DNA of 64,000 nt from Bryum argenteum (GCA_037043015.1 CM073322.1:598101-662100); one strand, 5' to 3'; counted from the first letter of the stretch, positions 22,501 through 34,203 are shown. The notes: a model not told the origin generated them from the letters alone. Made by a program: numbers and translations.

Positions 22501-22671
22501 CATATTGGCATGTGAAAGCTATTATAAAACGTCCTCTTTTTACTTAGTGAGATAGTGAGAGGTTTTCCCTACACATTACAGCAATTATTTTGTGGTTGTT
22601 CCCCAATGTGCGAATACTTTACCGGTGCATTCCTTTATAATATGAAAATTCCCTCTACGTGTTTCACGTAC

Positions 22672-22981
22672 CAATCACCATAGCAGGTTTGGTCCTCAAT
22701 GAAATATAATCAATATTTATTATCAACATTTGAATAAGGTTCGTCTGTCACAGATAGATTTTTTTGAGATTCGTTCTTCTGTTTATTACGATATAGTTTC
22801 CAACTGTTATGTAACCTTTGGTCACAATAAAGCAAATTTTGGTGATAATTTCCCAACTATTGGATACCCTTTTCATAATATAATGTCACACCTTCTTGAT
22901 CCTCTTCGCTTGTAATATCTAATGTTTACATTCTTTAAAAATAGAATTATTTATGAACGAACCTGCTATGGTGTAATGGTA
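22672..22981. other. About 310-bp insertion in the flank of the plus-strand RPS11
   Basis: The sequence before it (gaaaattccctctacgtgtttcacgta) and after it (tatctcaagttcgatatcc) is contiguous in the other RPS11 copy near 32635-32665, but here it is separated by 310 AT-rich bases. It was therefore inserted into this copy or lost from the other. No terminal repeats are evident and I recognise no element family. Confidence 0.65.
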
Positions 22982-23173
22982 TATCTCAAGTTCGATATCC
23001 ACCCAGATTGGTTGATATCCGAGCATCCTACCCTCCCATCGCTGGTATCAATTTGGGAGGAGTTTCTGGAGTATCACCCGCGTATTGGCAATGCCATGCG
23101 GGCAAAAATCATTTGGGGACGTGCAATCCGATATCTCGAATATCGGGACCTCAATTGGCCCCTCGGTAAGCAA

Positions 23174-23182
23174 TTAGGGTTT
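23174..23182 (-). promoter_or_regulatory. Telo-box upstream of RPS11 copy A
   Basis: The sequence ttagggttt is the complement of the telo-box AAACCCTAA, which is common just upstream of or within leaders of plant ribosomal-protein genes. It lies 109 bases before the start codon, at the edge of the near-identical block. A second telo-box-like tract (aagggtttagggttcg) lies in intron 1. Confidence 0.7.
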
Positions 23183-23290
23183 CGTGGGGGGCGGGGCTTA
23201 TTGTGGCAGAAGCTCCTCAGAACTCTTCCTTTTTTTCGCGTTTCACGTCGCGCTCAACGTCTGCTCCCATCTCCTCGCAGCTCGAGCACC

Positions 23291-24518
23291 ATGGCGGAGC
23301 AGGTGCGATTGCAACCAATCTTCCTTGTCCACATCAAGTTCCCTTCTTGCCGTTGTTTGCCGCAAGATTGTAAGGGTTTAGGGTTCGAATTTCGGTTATC
23401 GTATCACTGATGGAGATTTCGTTGTGGTTTGGCAGACCGAGAAGTCCTTCTTGAAGCAGCCGAAGGTTTTCCTTAGGTAAGATCATCCGCCCTTGCAATG
23501 TCCTGTAGATGAGCATCTCGCGGGTGCGGCGCTTTTAGGTTTTAGGTCATGGTAAATCTGCGAGACGCTCTTCTGGCAGCAGCCATAGGTTTTTATATTT
23601 TTTCTCGCGGTTGCGTTGAGATTTACGCATGGTATTTGCTATTGCAGCACGAAGCTTTCGGCCAAGGGAAAGGCGCCTGGAAAGGCCGGAACCCGGTTCT
23701 GGAAGAATGTAGGTCTCGGCTTCAAGACCCCCCGTGAAGCTATTGAGGGTATGTGGTTACTTTTCGAAGATATTTTCACATACAGTGCTCACTTGGAAGT
23801 TTGTGGTTATTTAGGTTTAGATGTAGTGTTCAACTCATTTGAAAGTCTAGGGTCTCGGTTCGTATCAGGATTGGATGTAGTGTTGACAGTGGTGATAATT
23901 GTTGCCAGGTACTTACATCGACAAGAAGTGCCCCTTCACCGGAAATGTTTCCATCCGTGGACGTATCCTTACCGGTATCGTGAACTGCACCAAGATGACC
24001 CGCACCATCACCATCCGACGGGATTACCTTCACTTCGTCAGGAAGTACCAGAGGTATGCGCGTTGCAGGAGTCTTCCGATTTCCAACCTGTGTTCTTTGT
24101 TAATCGTATCATGTCCAATATAGATACTGGATGTTTCAATTTCTGTGGATTTCACTCATGAACTGAAGCCGAACCCTCGCTTGCAGGTACGAGAAGAGGC
24201 ACTCGAACTTGGCTGCCCACGTTTCCCCCCGCCTTCCGTGTGAAGGAGGGCGACCAGGTCATCGTCGGCCAATGCAGGTACAGCTCTTTCACACTTTAGT
24301 CATCTTAGGTCAAGAGTGTTGTTTTTCTGTATATGCAGTTTGTTGAAGATGTAAACCGTGATGTCGTCATTGAAAAGATATGAGCAGTAGTTCTGAGAGG
24401 GAAGAATCATGGTATAACTCGCAGGCCTTTGTCGAAGACGGTGAGGTTCAACGTGTTGAAGGTGATCCCCATGGGCGCTTCAGACGGAGGAAACAAGAAG
24501 GTGTTCACAGCCGTATAG
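23291..24518 (+). pseudogene. RPS11: 40S ribosomal protein uS17 (RPS11), copy A, frameshifted
   Basis: Six exons in the order of the intact copy: 23291-23302, 23436-23476, 23648-23748, 23909-24053, 24187-24277 and 24425-24518, all with GT-AG introns. Exons encode [17 protein letters not shown], the basic [20 protein letters not shown], the core with [19 protein letters not shown] and a C-terminus ending KKVFTAV. uS17 is a primary rRNA-binding protein of the cytosolic small subunit. Exon 5 is 91 bp here instead of 90: after the codons for AAHVS there are six C where the other copy has five. This shifts the frame, so the last 50 or so residues would be lost. Everything else, including splice sites, is kept, so this is either a very young pseudogene or a base-call error in a C run. 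An ancestral-type promoter with telo-box is present. Confidence 0.85.
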
Positions 24519-25126
24519 ATCAGCCTAGACCATTTGTATGCACGGGCGCGTTGGTTGACTGTGATGCCTGCCTCTCAATTTTGAAATGTGAAACTTGCAT
24601 CAAAATTTATAAACTGTGTTTCATGCCAGTGATACCTTAACATGAGATGTATCAGCGCTTTTCTTGTAACTATTTTCGATCGTTATGAACCGAGTATGAA
24701 CCATAGTTCCGTTGTACATTTGTACTACTTGCTGCGTGCTTTGTGTTTCGGAGTTCGTTTTGCCGAAAAGGTACGTTGATTTCTTCAGTGTTGCACGACT
24801 TTTAATTAGATAACACAGCTACTGAATGGTACGACCTGAAATCCTACATGGTTTGCCCTGCATGGATTGGAGCACCTTACAGATGCAATTCAGAGATGGT
24901 TGGGTTTTAGAACAAGATGTCAACCTGTATGTTCGGAATCCACTCCGCATGCGGGTCTGTTACAGTTCTTGGAGGGTGTAATGTCCGAGGTAGACGTGCA
25001 AATTCTGTGAGTGGTATTCGTATTTTAAAAATGAATCACAGGAGCGCAGTATCACTATGGTTGATGGGAATGTCCTCGAGGTTGCTTTCTGGTGCCCATG
25101 ACTAACCTAACTTGAATATTGTTTGA

Positions 25127-26375
25127 AGTAATCCTAAGTTTACTATGATACAAAAAACGTCACATAGCAATAAACAGCTTGAATGGGTTTTGATCATGGT
25201 CCATGTTTTACCTTTTTATGCATGATCTTTTTCCCTCTTAAGAAGATGAGTTCCAACACCTTTTTAGTCAAAGGATTTTTGATGCAAAGAATTTCGCTAT
25301 TTGGTGTGCAGTGAGTTTTTGTAGATCATGAAGATTATATGATTTATGAGATGTATTGTTTTTGGGGGGTGATTTAAACATGCCCTGTTTCAACATGCCT
25401 ATGAATTCACCCCCCAAATTTTAACGTGCACCACTTTTTAACTTTGAGAGTTTTACCTCTATAAGTTTGATTTTTTTTTTGAGACAATACTGGTTTTGTC
25501 AGAAAGATATGTGGTTTCTATAATTTACAAAAGGTTTGAACTTCAATCAATGTAACATGAGTCAATTTGAGAGGATAGACAAAATCAAATCGATCCCAAT
25601 CTCACCTCCAACAACTTTAGGAGATAATATCACTCTTAGAGGCGATTTCCATGAGGTTTACTTTCGAATGCCATGGTTCATTTTGTGGAATTCATGATAA
25701 GAAAATTTTGATCAAAAATTGTCCGCATATGTGAGAAAGAAAAAAAAATATATTCAAATGATTTCATGGCTTGGTTCATGCACCAAAATGTTACGAATCC
25801 ATATTCAAAAAAACCCTCCAATTTTAGCGAAGTTAACACCAAAAAGAAAAAATTCTTGAATAATGAAAACACTTAGAAAGTCTAAGAATCTCCCTATTAT
25901 CACTCACAAGAGATGTATTGTAACGACACACAAACTTCCATTTACATTCTCCATTCTTTTGTTTCCAATATTCCTTTATTACACTTCTTACTGAAAGATG
26001 CAAATCTCTCTTATTACGTAGCCGTTCATAAATCTTCTTAGAGGAGCACCTTCATGTCAATCATCATCCCTTCTCACTCTCTGCTATTTAAGCCCTGCAT
26101 CTCTTTCACACTCGCATTTCAAGTCTTTCACTTTCTCCACACGCGTGCTCCAAGTCCTCTACTTTCTCCACACCATGGTCAATTCCGCTAGGAGGAGCCA
26201 TCCTTGAAAAAGTGTGCGTAGAATGCTTGGCGGTAGAGTGTGTAGCTCTACTCCTCCGGGCATGGAGCCGACCACCGAAGACAAGAGTTCCATCGACATA
26301 GCTACCGCTAAGCACGAGCGGATCATCATCCTTGGCCTGCATCCATCTGGTGGTGACGAGCAAGATCAGAGGCGC
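25127..26375. other. Spacer between the RPS11 copies, first part
   Basis: AT-rich DNA with no gene. Near 25365-25430 a short inverted motif (ttggggggtga and tcaccccccaa) brackets about 45 bases. From 26040 on the composition rises in GC and leads into the eroded region described next. Confidence 0.4.
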
Positions 26376-26500
26376 TCGACCTGAAAGCGCAAGAAGGAGC
26401 TTTGTCAGGAAGAAGACATTGACGAGCTCAGAGCTCGTAAGTCGAAGATGTTAATGAAAATGAACTTGTTTGATCACATGATTGAGATTGTGCGTGCACA
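26376..26500 (+). pseudogene. Possible eroded coding remnant (KRKKELCQEEDIDELRARK)
   Basis: In one plus frame there is a stretch reading KRKKELCQEEDIDELRARK and then SKMLMKMNLFDHMIEIV, bounded by stops on both sides. The charged, coiled-coil-like composition differs from the flanks. No start, splice context or family is recognisable. It could be a fragment of the same lost gene as the minus-strand remnants at 27.4-27.8 kb, or chance. Confidence 0.2.
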
Positions 26501-26699
26501 AAGCTGAGCAAATGTGGAGGTGGAGAACAACCCCACCGACAAGGAGATGATAACCAGAGGCCTCGCGGAGCATAAGTGATTTGGTGTAGCATATGTGACC
26601 GGTAACGGATCGATCGCTGCAATCTCGTTGGCGCAAGTGTAGGCATTGAGAATTTCATGAAGAATCGCTCTAGTGCGGTCCAGTTGAAGTGACAATTGT

Positions 26700-27360
26700 C
26701 TATTCGAGATGGAGATGATGGAGAAGGGAAATGCGTGCGCTTGAAGAAAGGAAATGCGGGCGCGTGAAGAAGGCAAATGCGGGCGCACGAAGAAGGGAAA
26801 TGTGGGCGCGTGAAGAAGGGAAATGCGGGCGCGTGAAGAAGGGAAATGGGGGCGCGTGAAGAAGGGAAATGGGGGCGCGTGAAGAAGGGAAATGGGGGCG
26901 CGTGAAGAAGGGAAATGCAGGCGCGTGAAGAAGGAAATGGGTGCGCGTGAGGAGGGGAAAGGTGTGCGGGGGGAAGAGGGAAAAGGTGTGTGCGGGGAAG
27001 AGGGAAAAGGTGTGTGCGTGAAGACAAGAAAGGCATGGGCGTGAAGACCGGAAACGCGTGGGCGTGAAGACCGGAAAGGCGTGGGCGTGAAGATCGAAAA
27101 TGCGTGCGCATAAAGAAGTGAATGCATGCACGTGAAGGGAATGTGCAGGAATGAGGGTAGAGAGGCTTATATAAGTAGTGCGAGGAAGAAGAGAAGAAGA
27201 GAGGAAATGTGTACCCGTGAAGAGGTGAAAAAGCATGCTTGTGAAGAAAAGAATGAAGATGTTGAAGAGGGGAAAGGCATGCGCGTGGAAGAGGAGAAAG
27301 GCGTGCGCGTGGAAGAAGGGAAAGGCATGCGCGTGGAAGAAAGCCAGTCTCTTCTCCAGC
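26700..27360. repeat. Minisatellite, 23-24-bp unit
   Basis: A tandem array of a purine-rich unit with consensus gaagaagggaaatgcgggcg followed by cgt. The central part (about 26740-26935) is very regular; outer units (to 27360) vary as gaagaccggaaaggcgtggg or gaagagggaaaaggtgtgtg. The long minus-strand frames across it (Ser-Ser-Arg-Ala-Pro-Ile-type periodic proteins) exist in three phases and are a product of the array. Confidence 0.85.
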
Positions 27361-27377
27361 CATTCTCTTCCCCAGCC

Positions 27378-27790
27378 TTAGCGATTGCAAACACAGTCGC
27401 AATGAGGTTCGCTATGTTCGTGTAGACTTGAATGGTCTCCCACCCAGTGGGGAACGTTGGAAAGATCCTCTTCAATTCTCCGGAACTCCAGCTTCTTCAT
27501 CTCTATTTTCAAGTAAGTCGCCTCCACGTTGAGAATTGCTCCCTCGATCTTGCGCTTCATGCCTGCTCACGTGGCTCTTCATGGCCTGCACACTCCTCCT
27601 TGGCGACTTCCTGCAGTTGCTGGAGCTCAGAATGTGCAAAATCTCCCTCTTCAATAGTTCTTTGGTAGACAATTCCGAGCCCGGACTGCTTGCAATCAAG
27701 TTGGCACAAGCATTGATAATCTCTCGAAGAATCGCCCTACCGTGTGTTCCCGACTCGCCGGATTGGCCATTGTCGACAACAAATGGAATT
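27378..27790 (-). pseudogene. Possible eroded coding region beside the minisatellite
   Basis: On the minus strand, frames include MKRKIEGAILNVEATYLKIE continuing MKKLEFRRIEEDLSNVPHW, and upstream in another phase RAILREIINACANLIASS and STKELLKREILHILSSSN. A similar segment (ERFFMKF or RAILHEILNAY depending on phase) lies beyond the array at 26640-26700, so the minisatellite sits between two copies of one motif. Phase changes between segments suggest a broken gene or unrecognised introns. I recognise no family. Confidence 0.25.
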
Positions 27791-27799
27791 GAGTGCGCG

Positions 27800-28899
27800 T
27801 GAAAGGGAATGTGCTAGAATGAGGGTGGACACGCTAAAAAGCAATGAGAAAACGAAGGGGTGACCATGGTAGCAACTCCTTAACTGTTACTAGGCTTCAC
27901 AGAACGTCAAATCCTGCATGCGCGTGATAATATCAACAATTATAGAGGTTTATTTTATGTTGAATTCTTTAACTAGTGGATTGCTTCATCTTCCACTCAC
28001 TGACACAATTCAAGTGCGTCAGTTGGTTTATTTTTGAAAATAAGAGTAACTATGTACCTTTGCAATCAAGGTTACCGTCACAAAATGGGCTATTTGTGAG
28101 TCTTATATGAAGATTCAACATGTGTTCATTTGGGTTCATTGATTTGTAGCGGTTTCCTTTCTAAAGGGTATTCAATTTGTACAAACTGCAAAGTTTTTGT
28201 GTGGAATGGTCATATCTAATGAGAGTAATCAAATGCATGAGAACGTTTGTTCATTTTGGAAGATGGTAACCGTTCATGATCAACACTTTTGCGATTGAGC
28301 AAATAGGTCATTGTATTGGAATGTGGCTATCTTCTTGATTTTATTGGAAATAACTTGTGGCGTTGTTGATAATGTAAAGTTGTCTGTAACAATAGCTTTC
28401 TGAAAGCTTACACTAGTTTATTCATTCCAGATTGGAACAGGTCTTAGCATATTGTGCAGTGCTATTGTGCATTTATGACTTCTTTGTGAATTTGTACATT
28501 TGATTGGATGACTAATTACTCACAACCTTATTGAGAATAAATATTCAATACTAGTAAATAGATGGTCTTGTATAGACAAGAGTACCCCAAGTGACATCTT
28601 ACACCCATGTTATGTACACTAACATTATTACACTAATGTCATCAGCATTACTTTGAGACTTTTAGTAGTCGTACCATTGTTATAAACAATAGTGAAGCTA
28701 ACATGGAGTAAAGTCCATGCACATAAAAAATAAGCAATTCAAAAGTATTGTAGATAGAATATAGTTGAAAAGTAAAGACTGAGCATGGATTGAAATATAC
28801 TTTTGCTTCATTAACATAAATTTGAAACTTTTAGAGGCCGCCTCTTATTATTATTCTAATTTAGAATCAGTTTGAGATGTTGCATTAAAATCATGCACA
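27800..28899. other. Spacer between the RPS11 copies, middle part
   Basis: No gene or element recognised; AT-rich with scattered short frames only. Confidence 0.45.
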
Positions 28900-29168
28900 T
28901 TAACCCCTGAACGACCACGGCCACCGATTCGGCTTTTACCGTCAAGGCCAAAAAAAATTTACAATCAACTTCAAATGTTATGATCTCACATATAGTGATG
29001 ATCCGACGGTTGAAAATTTTCACACTACTACTGATGGTAGTCTACTTCAAGACCCTACCGTTGAAATCATCAAAATTTTCCAAACATATTGGGCGTACCC
29101 CCATTAGTACATAGTGGTCAGCGTTGGGATCTGAAACTCCCAGAACATCGTGGATCTTTAGGGGTTAA
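28900..29168. mobile_element. TTAA-flanked MITE, subfamily E
   Basis: TTAA-cccctgaacgaccacg at the left, cgtggatctttagggg-TTAA at the right. It is 269 bp and non-coding. It has the family's internal signature in inverted order (tgttatgatctcacatatag, then gatccgacggttgaaa). The interior otherwise differs from subfamilies A and C. Confidence 0.75.
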
Positions 29169-30374
29169 TAAGAGGAGATTTAATACCCTGCCATTTACAA
29201 ATTTGAAAGGTCAATACACTACATAGAGCCAAAGTGTTAGCACTTGTGCATTGTGTAAATTAAATTGAAACCTTGAGTGGCCGCCTCCTGCTTTTTCTTT
29301 TATTAATGGTAAAGGTGACATGTTTTGAAGTCAAGCACATTTGTAAGAGCAAATTTAAAACCCTATTGTGTATAATAGAGAGTTGAAAAGTCAAGACTTG
29401 CAAGGATTGATTGTGCTTGAACTAACTAACAACGTGTACTTGTGTTTTATTAACATGAATCTCAAACCTTGATTGGTGGCCTCATGTAATCATTTTGATT
29501 TATTGTGAGGCTAAATTGTTTTTGCAGGAAGAGTCTAAAAACCCAGGGGCGGAAGGAAAAGGTCTGCAATAGAGATAGATTGGCAACAATGTCATACACA
29601 CACTTCATCGACTGCTCATGAGAAATCGACATAATTACAACCCGCCCATTATCAATCGCTTAGTGTTACGGTCACAAAAGCGAGGGGGGATACTGACAGT
29701 GTCGAGCACCGAAGATGTGAGCAATACGACGTGCAGCACGGTACATGCAGGGTACGCAGTAAGGTACACGCACGGTACGGAGTAACGGCATTGCAGTTAG
29801 TGTGTTGTTAGTAGGCTCACCACTAACACAACCACGATTAATTAGTCATGATGAACTCGACCAGTAGAACAATCTCTCCAAATGTATATATTGAGTTCTT
29901 CTGAAAGGTTTTAATCTATCGATTTTGAGTCTCAACTAGTGATCCTCTACACAACAATCAACTTCTCCTAACCGCAAACCTCTAAATAGTAGGGAGTGAA
30001 TGGAAAAATAATGGGTCGTTCTCAAACCCATCATGTCCCTACTCCAAATTTCATGTGGCTCCCTATTTCCCAATACTCGATTGGTTTCCACTTCTGCCCA
30101 AAAACAACCCAAATCAAAATACTTCACCATGTTTGTGTTTGAAACTTTGTAGAGACTAAACAATGAATTCGAATCAAGTTTTGTAAATTGCAAATGATTT
30201 GTAAATCACTAAACACTTTGGTAAATTGAAGAAGATTTGAAACTCACTAAGCTCTTGGTTGAAGAAGAATACTACACGAAAACCGACTATTCTAACTGTT
30301 GCGGCTAATATCGACCTGAAATGTTGGTTAGGTGCTTACAGAAGGGATCTGATCTTATTCAAGGCACTACTTAT
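29169..30374. other. Spacer between the RPS11 copies, last part
   Basis: No gene recognised. Near 29725-29790 there is a short run of gtac-containing near-repeats (cacggtacatgcagggtacg, then cacgcacggtacggag). The rest is AT-rich. Confidence 0.4.
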
Positions 30375-31082
30375 AGAGATATCAACCCACATTCTTGTGT
30401 TCGATCTCAAATTCGACATATAAGACTGATAACTGAGAGTCAGCGTGAGAGTATGTGAAGGAGATAACTGCCACTCAAACAATATTCAAGTTAGGTTAGT
30501 CATGGGCACCAGAAAGCAACCTCGAGGACATTCCCATCAACCATAGTGATACTGCGCTCCTGTGATTCATTTTTAAAATACGAATACCACTCACAGAATT
30601 TGCACGTCTACCTCGGACATTACACCCTCCAAGAACTGTAACAGACCCGCATGCGGAGTGGATTCCGAACATACAGGTTGACATCTTGTTCTAAAACCCA
30701 ACCATCTCTGAATTGCATCTGTAAGGTGCTCCAATCCATGCAGGGCAAACCATGTAGGATTTCAGGTCGTACCATTCAGTAGCTGTGTTATCTAATTAAA
30801 AGTCGTGCAACACTGAAGAAATCAACGTACCTTTTCGGCAAAACGAACTCCGAAACACAAAGCACGCAGCAAGTAGTACAAATGTACAACGGAACTATGG
30901 TTCATACTCGGTTCATAACGATCGAAAATAGTTACAAGAAAAGCGCTGATACATCTCATGTTAAGGTATCACTGGCATGAAACACAGTTTATAAATTTTG
31001 ATGCAAGTTTCACATTTCAAAATTGAGAGGCAGGCATCACAGTCAACCAACGCGCCCGTGCATACAAATGGTCTAGGCTGAT

Positions 31083-32310
31083 CTATACGGCTGTGAACAC
31101 CTTCTTGTTTCCTCCGTCTGAAGCGCCCATGGGGATCACCTTCAACACGTTGAACCTCACCGTCTTCGACAAAGGCCTGCGAGTTATACCATGATTCTTC
31201 CCTCTCAGAACTACTGCTCATATCTTTTCAATGACGACATCACGGTTTACATCTTCAACAAACTGCATATACAGAAAAACAACACTCTTGACCTAAGATG
31301 ACTAAAGTGTGAAAGAGCTGTACCTGCATTGGCCGACGATGACCTGGTCGCCCTCCTTCACACGGAAGGCGGGGGAAACGTGGGCAGCCAAGTTCGAGTG
31401 CCTCTTCTCGTACCTGCAAGCGAGGGTTCGGCTTCAGTTCATGAGTGAAATCCACAGAAATTGAAACATCCAGTATCTATATTGGACATGATACGATTAA
31501 CAAAGAACACAGGTTGGAAATCGGAAGACTCCTGCAACGCGCATACCTCTGGTACTTCCTGACGAAGTGAAGGTAATCCCGTCGGATGGTGATGGTGCGG
31601 GTCATCTTGGTGCAGTTCACGATACCGGTAAGGATACGTCCACGGATGGAAACATTTCCGGTGAAGGGGCACTTCTTGTCGATGTAAGTACCTGGCAACA
31701 ATTATCACCACTGTCAACACTACATCCAATCCTGATACGAACCGAGACCCTAGACTTTCAAATGAGTTGAACACTACATCTAAACCTAAATAACCACAAA
31801 CTTCCAAGTGAGCACTGTATGTGAAAATATCTTCGAAAAGTAACCACATACCCTCAATAGCTTCACGGGGGGTCTTGAAGCCGAGACCTACATTCTTCCA
31901 GAACCGGGTTCCGGCCTTTCCAGGCGCCTTTCCCTTGGCCGAAAGCTTCGTGCTGCAATAGCAAATACCATGCGTAAATCTCAACGCAGCCGCGAGAAAA
32001 AATATAAAAACCTATGGCTGCTGCCAGAAGAGCGTCTCGCAGATTTACCATGACCTAAAACCTAAAAGCGCCGCACCCGCGAGATGCTCATCTACAGGAC
32101 ATTGCAAGGGCGGATGATCTTACCTAAGGAAAACCTTCGGCTGCTTCAAGAAGGACTTCTCGGTCTGCCAAACCACAACGAAATCTCCATCAGTGATACG
32201 ATAACCGAAATTCGAACCCTTAAACCCTAACAATCTTGTGGCAAACAACGGCAAGAAGGGAACTCGATGTGGACAAGGAAGATTGGTTGCAATCGCACCT
32301 GCTCCGCCAT
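31083..32310 (-). CDS. RPS11: 40S ribosomal protein uS17 (RPS11), copy B, intact
   Basis: Cytosolic small-subunit protein that binds 18S rRNA early in assembly. Exons on the minus strand: 32310-32299, 32164-32124, 31952-31852, 31691-31547, 31413-31324 and 31176-31083 (12, 41, 101, 145, 90 and 94 bp), joined by GT-AG introns into 483 bp, 160 residues, the usual length for plant RPS11. Seen: MAEQ start, [32 protein letters not shown], the uS17 core [13 protein letters not shown], the RNA-binding [40 protein letters not shown] and [15 protein letters not shown], ending FTAV. The first exon holds only four codons, a common arrangement in plant ribosomal-protein genes. A telo-box lies 109 bases upstream. 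The exon 5 C-run has five C and the frame is open to the end, unlike copy A. Confidence 0.97.
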
Positions 32311-32418
32311 GGTGCTCGAGCTGCGAGGAGATGGGAGCAGACGTTGAGCGCGACGTGAAACGCGAAAAAAAGGAAGAGTTCTGAGGAGCTTCTGCCACAA
32401 TAAGCCCCGCCCCCCACG

Positions 32419-32427
32419 AAACCCTAA
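32419..32427 (+). promoter_or_regulatory. Telo-box upstream of RPS11 copy B
   Basis: The motif AAACCCTAA lies 109 bases before the start codon of the minus-strand gene, the same spacing as in copy A. It is typical of plant translation-machinery promoters. Confidence 0.7.
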
Positions 32428-32430
32428 TTG

Positions 32431-33385
32431 CTTGTCCGTAGCTTACCGAGGGGCCGATTGAGGTCCCGGTATTCGAGATATCGGATTCCACGTCCCCAAA
32501 TGCTTTCTGCCCCCTTGGCATTTTCCTATACCCGGGTGATACTCAAGAAACTCCTCCCAAACTGATACCAGCGATGAGGGGGTAGGATGCTCGGACATCA
32601 ACCAATCTGGGTGGATATCGAACTTGAGATATACGTGAAACACGTCAAGGGAATTTTCATAGAAGGGAACACATGGGTAAAGTATCCTCACATAGGCGAA
32701 CAATTACAAAATATTTACAAGAAGGTAAAGGAAAAATGTTTCACCGTCACTTGAAATGTAAGTAGGAGAAGTTCTAGAATAGGTTCCACATGCCATGCAA
32801 AATGCCGATTTGATTTATATTAGCTTGATTTTATTTATTAGTTGATGCCGTATATGAGGTGCTTTTGTGCAATGAGTCCCCTTCTTTCACATATTATGTG
32901 ACCTTTCCCCTATGCTAAATGTTAAAAACATTAAGTGATGGTGCTCTAAAATGGTGCGGTCTAGATAATGGAGCACTAGGCTTGTCCGACTGAAGGGATA
33001 TAATAGCGTCTTCACCTAGCAATAGCATGTACTCACAACAAACATCTTATGGGCACCAAATGAGGGCATTAGTTTAGGAATACCTTTAAAATTTCCTTCA
33101 TAATTCATAGCAAATCATAGAAGAGTTCAAATTTGATGAATCCACTTTGTCTCTCCGCTTACTTTGGCCATGAACAAAAATTGCTTGCGTTACCAAATTA
33201 ATAATAGATTTTTCTTATTAGAAATTAAAGTGAAAATTGAGTACTCTTCCTTATAAATTATTTAAGGATAGTGGAAATTTTCCAAGGATGAATGATAGGA
33301 GAACATCACCTAAGGATATCACACATTCTAGCAAGATGGTAGGTTTGAAATATTTGTGATAGTAATCAGAGACTATCTACTATTT
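32431..33385. other. RPS11-B promoter flank, then intergenic
   Basis: From 32431 to about 32665 the sequence matches the upstream flank of copy A, but with roughly one difference in eight bases plus small indels; conserved blocks include gtttgggaggagtttct (minus strand) and tcggattccacgtcccc. Beyond that I see nothing but AT-rich DNA. Confidence 0.6.
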
Positions 33386-34203
33386 TGCTACACTAAAAAT
33401 TATATTTAGTGTTGGATGAAGAATAGTGTAGTCACCTCAATCATGTAGCAACACTATTAATCATGTACGGAGAATTAGTGTATGGGCCCATTCTCTGCTT
33501 TTTTTAAGCTTCACTTTCTTCTTTGCTTTGAATTGTTGGAGAGGGACCGAAAGAAGGCATCTCGTTGGGCGGACTCTAATCACTAAAGAATCGAAGGTTT
33601 TACTGCCTGACAGGAGTTAATGGCTTTAAGTCCACCCGCGATGAGTCCAGAAACATCGACCTGCTCTCTTGGTTTGCCATCGAGCTCCATTGTTATGAGC
33701 TTCTTGGTGGTCGCTAGTAGCTTCTCAATTAATAAATTGGTTAAAATGTTAGAGCTCCTTTTCTTTTTAGGGTTTCTGGTAAGATTCTTTTTTTTTGCTT
33801 CCTTCAAAGCGATAAGAAGGGCGATCTATAAATAGGGCAATCTTGGCTTTGTACATATAGTATTTGAAGATTAGGGTGGTGGAAAAATTGTTTCCGAAGA
33901 AAATGGGGTGTGATGTGGACAATGTTATCCATGAGAATCTGTGTCTTATTCAATTTGCCATCAAGGTTGGGGACGTGAGTGTGTTGGAGCATTCAATTGA
34001 GGATTTCAAGCCCAAGGTTACTTTAGCTTAAAAACCAACACAAAATGTCAACTACGTTTTACTAATATTCCCTAGAATTTACTATATTGACAATTGGTGT
34101 TGTAGTTGACATTCACAGTTGCTATAAATTTACCCTTGTTGGCAACTAGTGTTGTTGTTCGCATTTAGTGTTGCCAACACTAAATATAATTTTTAGTGTA
34201 GTT
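33386..34203. mobile_element. CACTA-like element, about 0.8 kb, non-autonomous
   Basis: The ends are ctacactaaaaattatatt followed by tagtgttgg and, inverted, ccaacactaaatataat followed by ttttagtgtag. They match the CTACACTAAA ends of the 5.5 kb element. The 5' bases of the CAC start are decayed. The interior holds short frames (for example 33583-33807 minus) without recognisable homology. It lies just 230 bases upstream of the AsnRS start codon, so it borders or forms part of that promoter region. Confidence 0.65.

Larger units (their letters stand above)
23171..25126 (+). repeat. Arm A of the near-identical RPS11 inverted repeat
   Basis: This 1956-bp block is the reverse complement of 30475-32430. 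By eye I find only about five differences, all in intron 1-2 sequence plus one extra C in exon 5. Outside the left edge the similarity continues but falls to roughly 85-90 percent over some 190 bases; outside the right edge it stops abruptly after ttgaatattgtttga. Confidence 0.9.
30475..32430 (-). repeat. Arm B of the near-identical RPS11 inverted repeat
   Basis: Reverse complement of 23171-25126 with about five differences in 1956 bp. The flank beyond 30475 continues to match the old relic at 21.9 kb, whereas the matching flank of arm A does not. Arm B therefore keeps the ancestral downstream context, and arm A looks like the derived copy. Confidence 0.9.

Noticed and set aside
26428-27402. 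Long minus-strand open frame (324 codons) with a periodic Ser/Arg/Pro/Phe protein, open in other phases too
   Set aside because: It runs across a 23-24-bp minisatellite, and similar periodic proteins are open in at least three phases. This is expected from the array and not evidence of a gene.
29500-29900. Purine-rich run followed by a TG-starting stretch (near 29675-29700), suggestive of a retroelement-LTR junction
   Set aside because: No matching second terminal repeat, primer site or coding remains were found nearby, so a fossil LTR cannot be supported.
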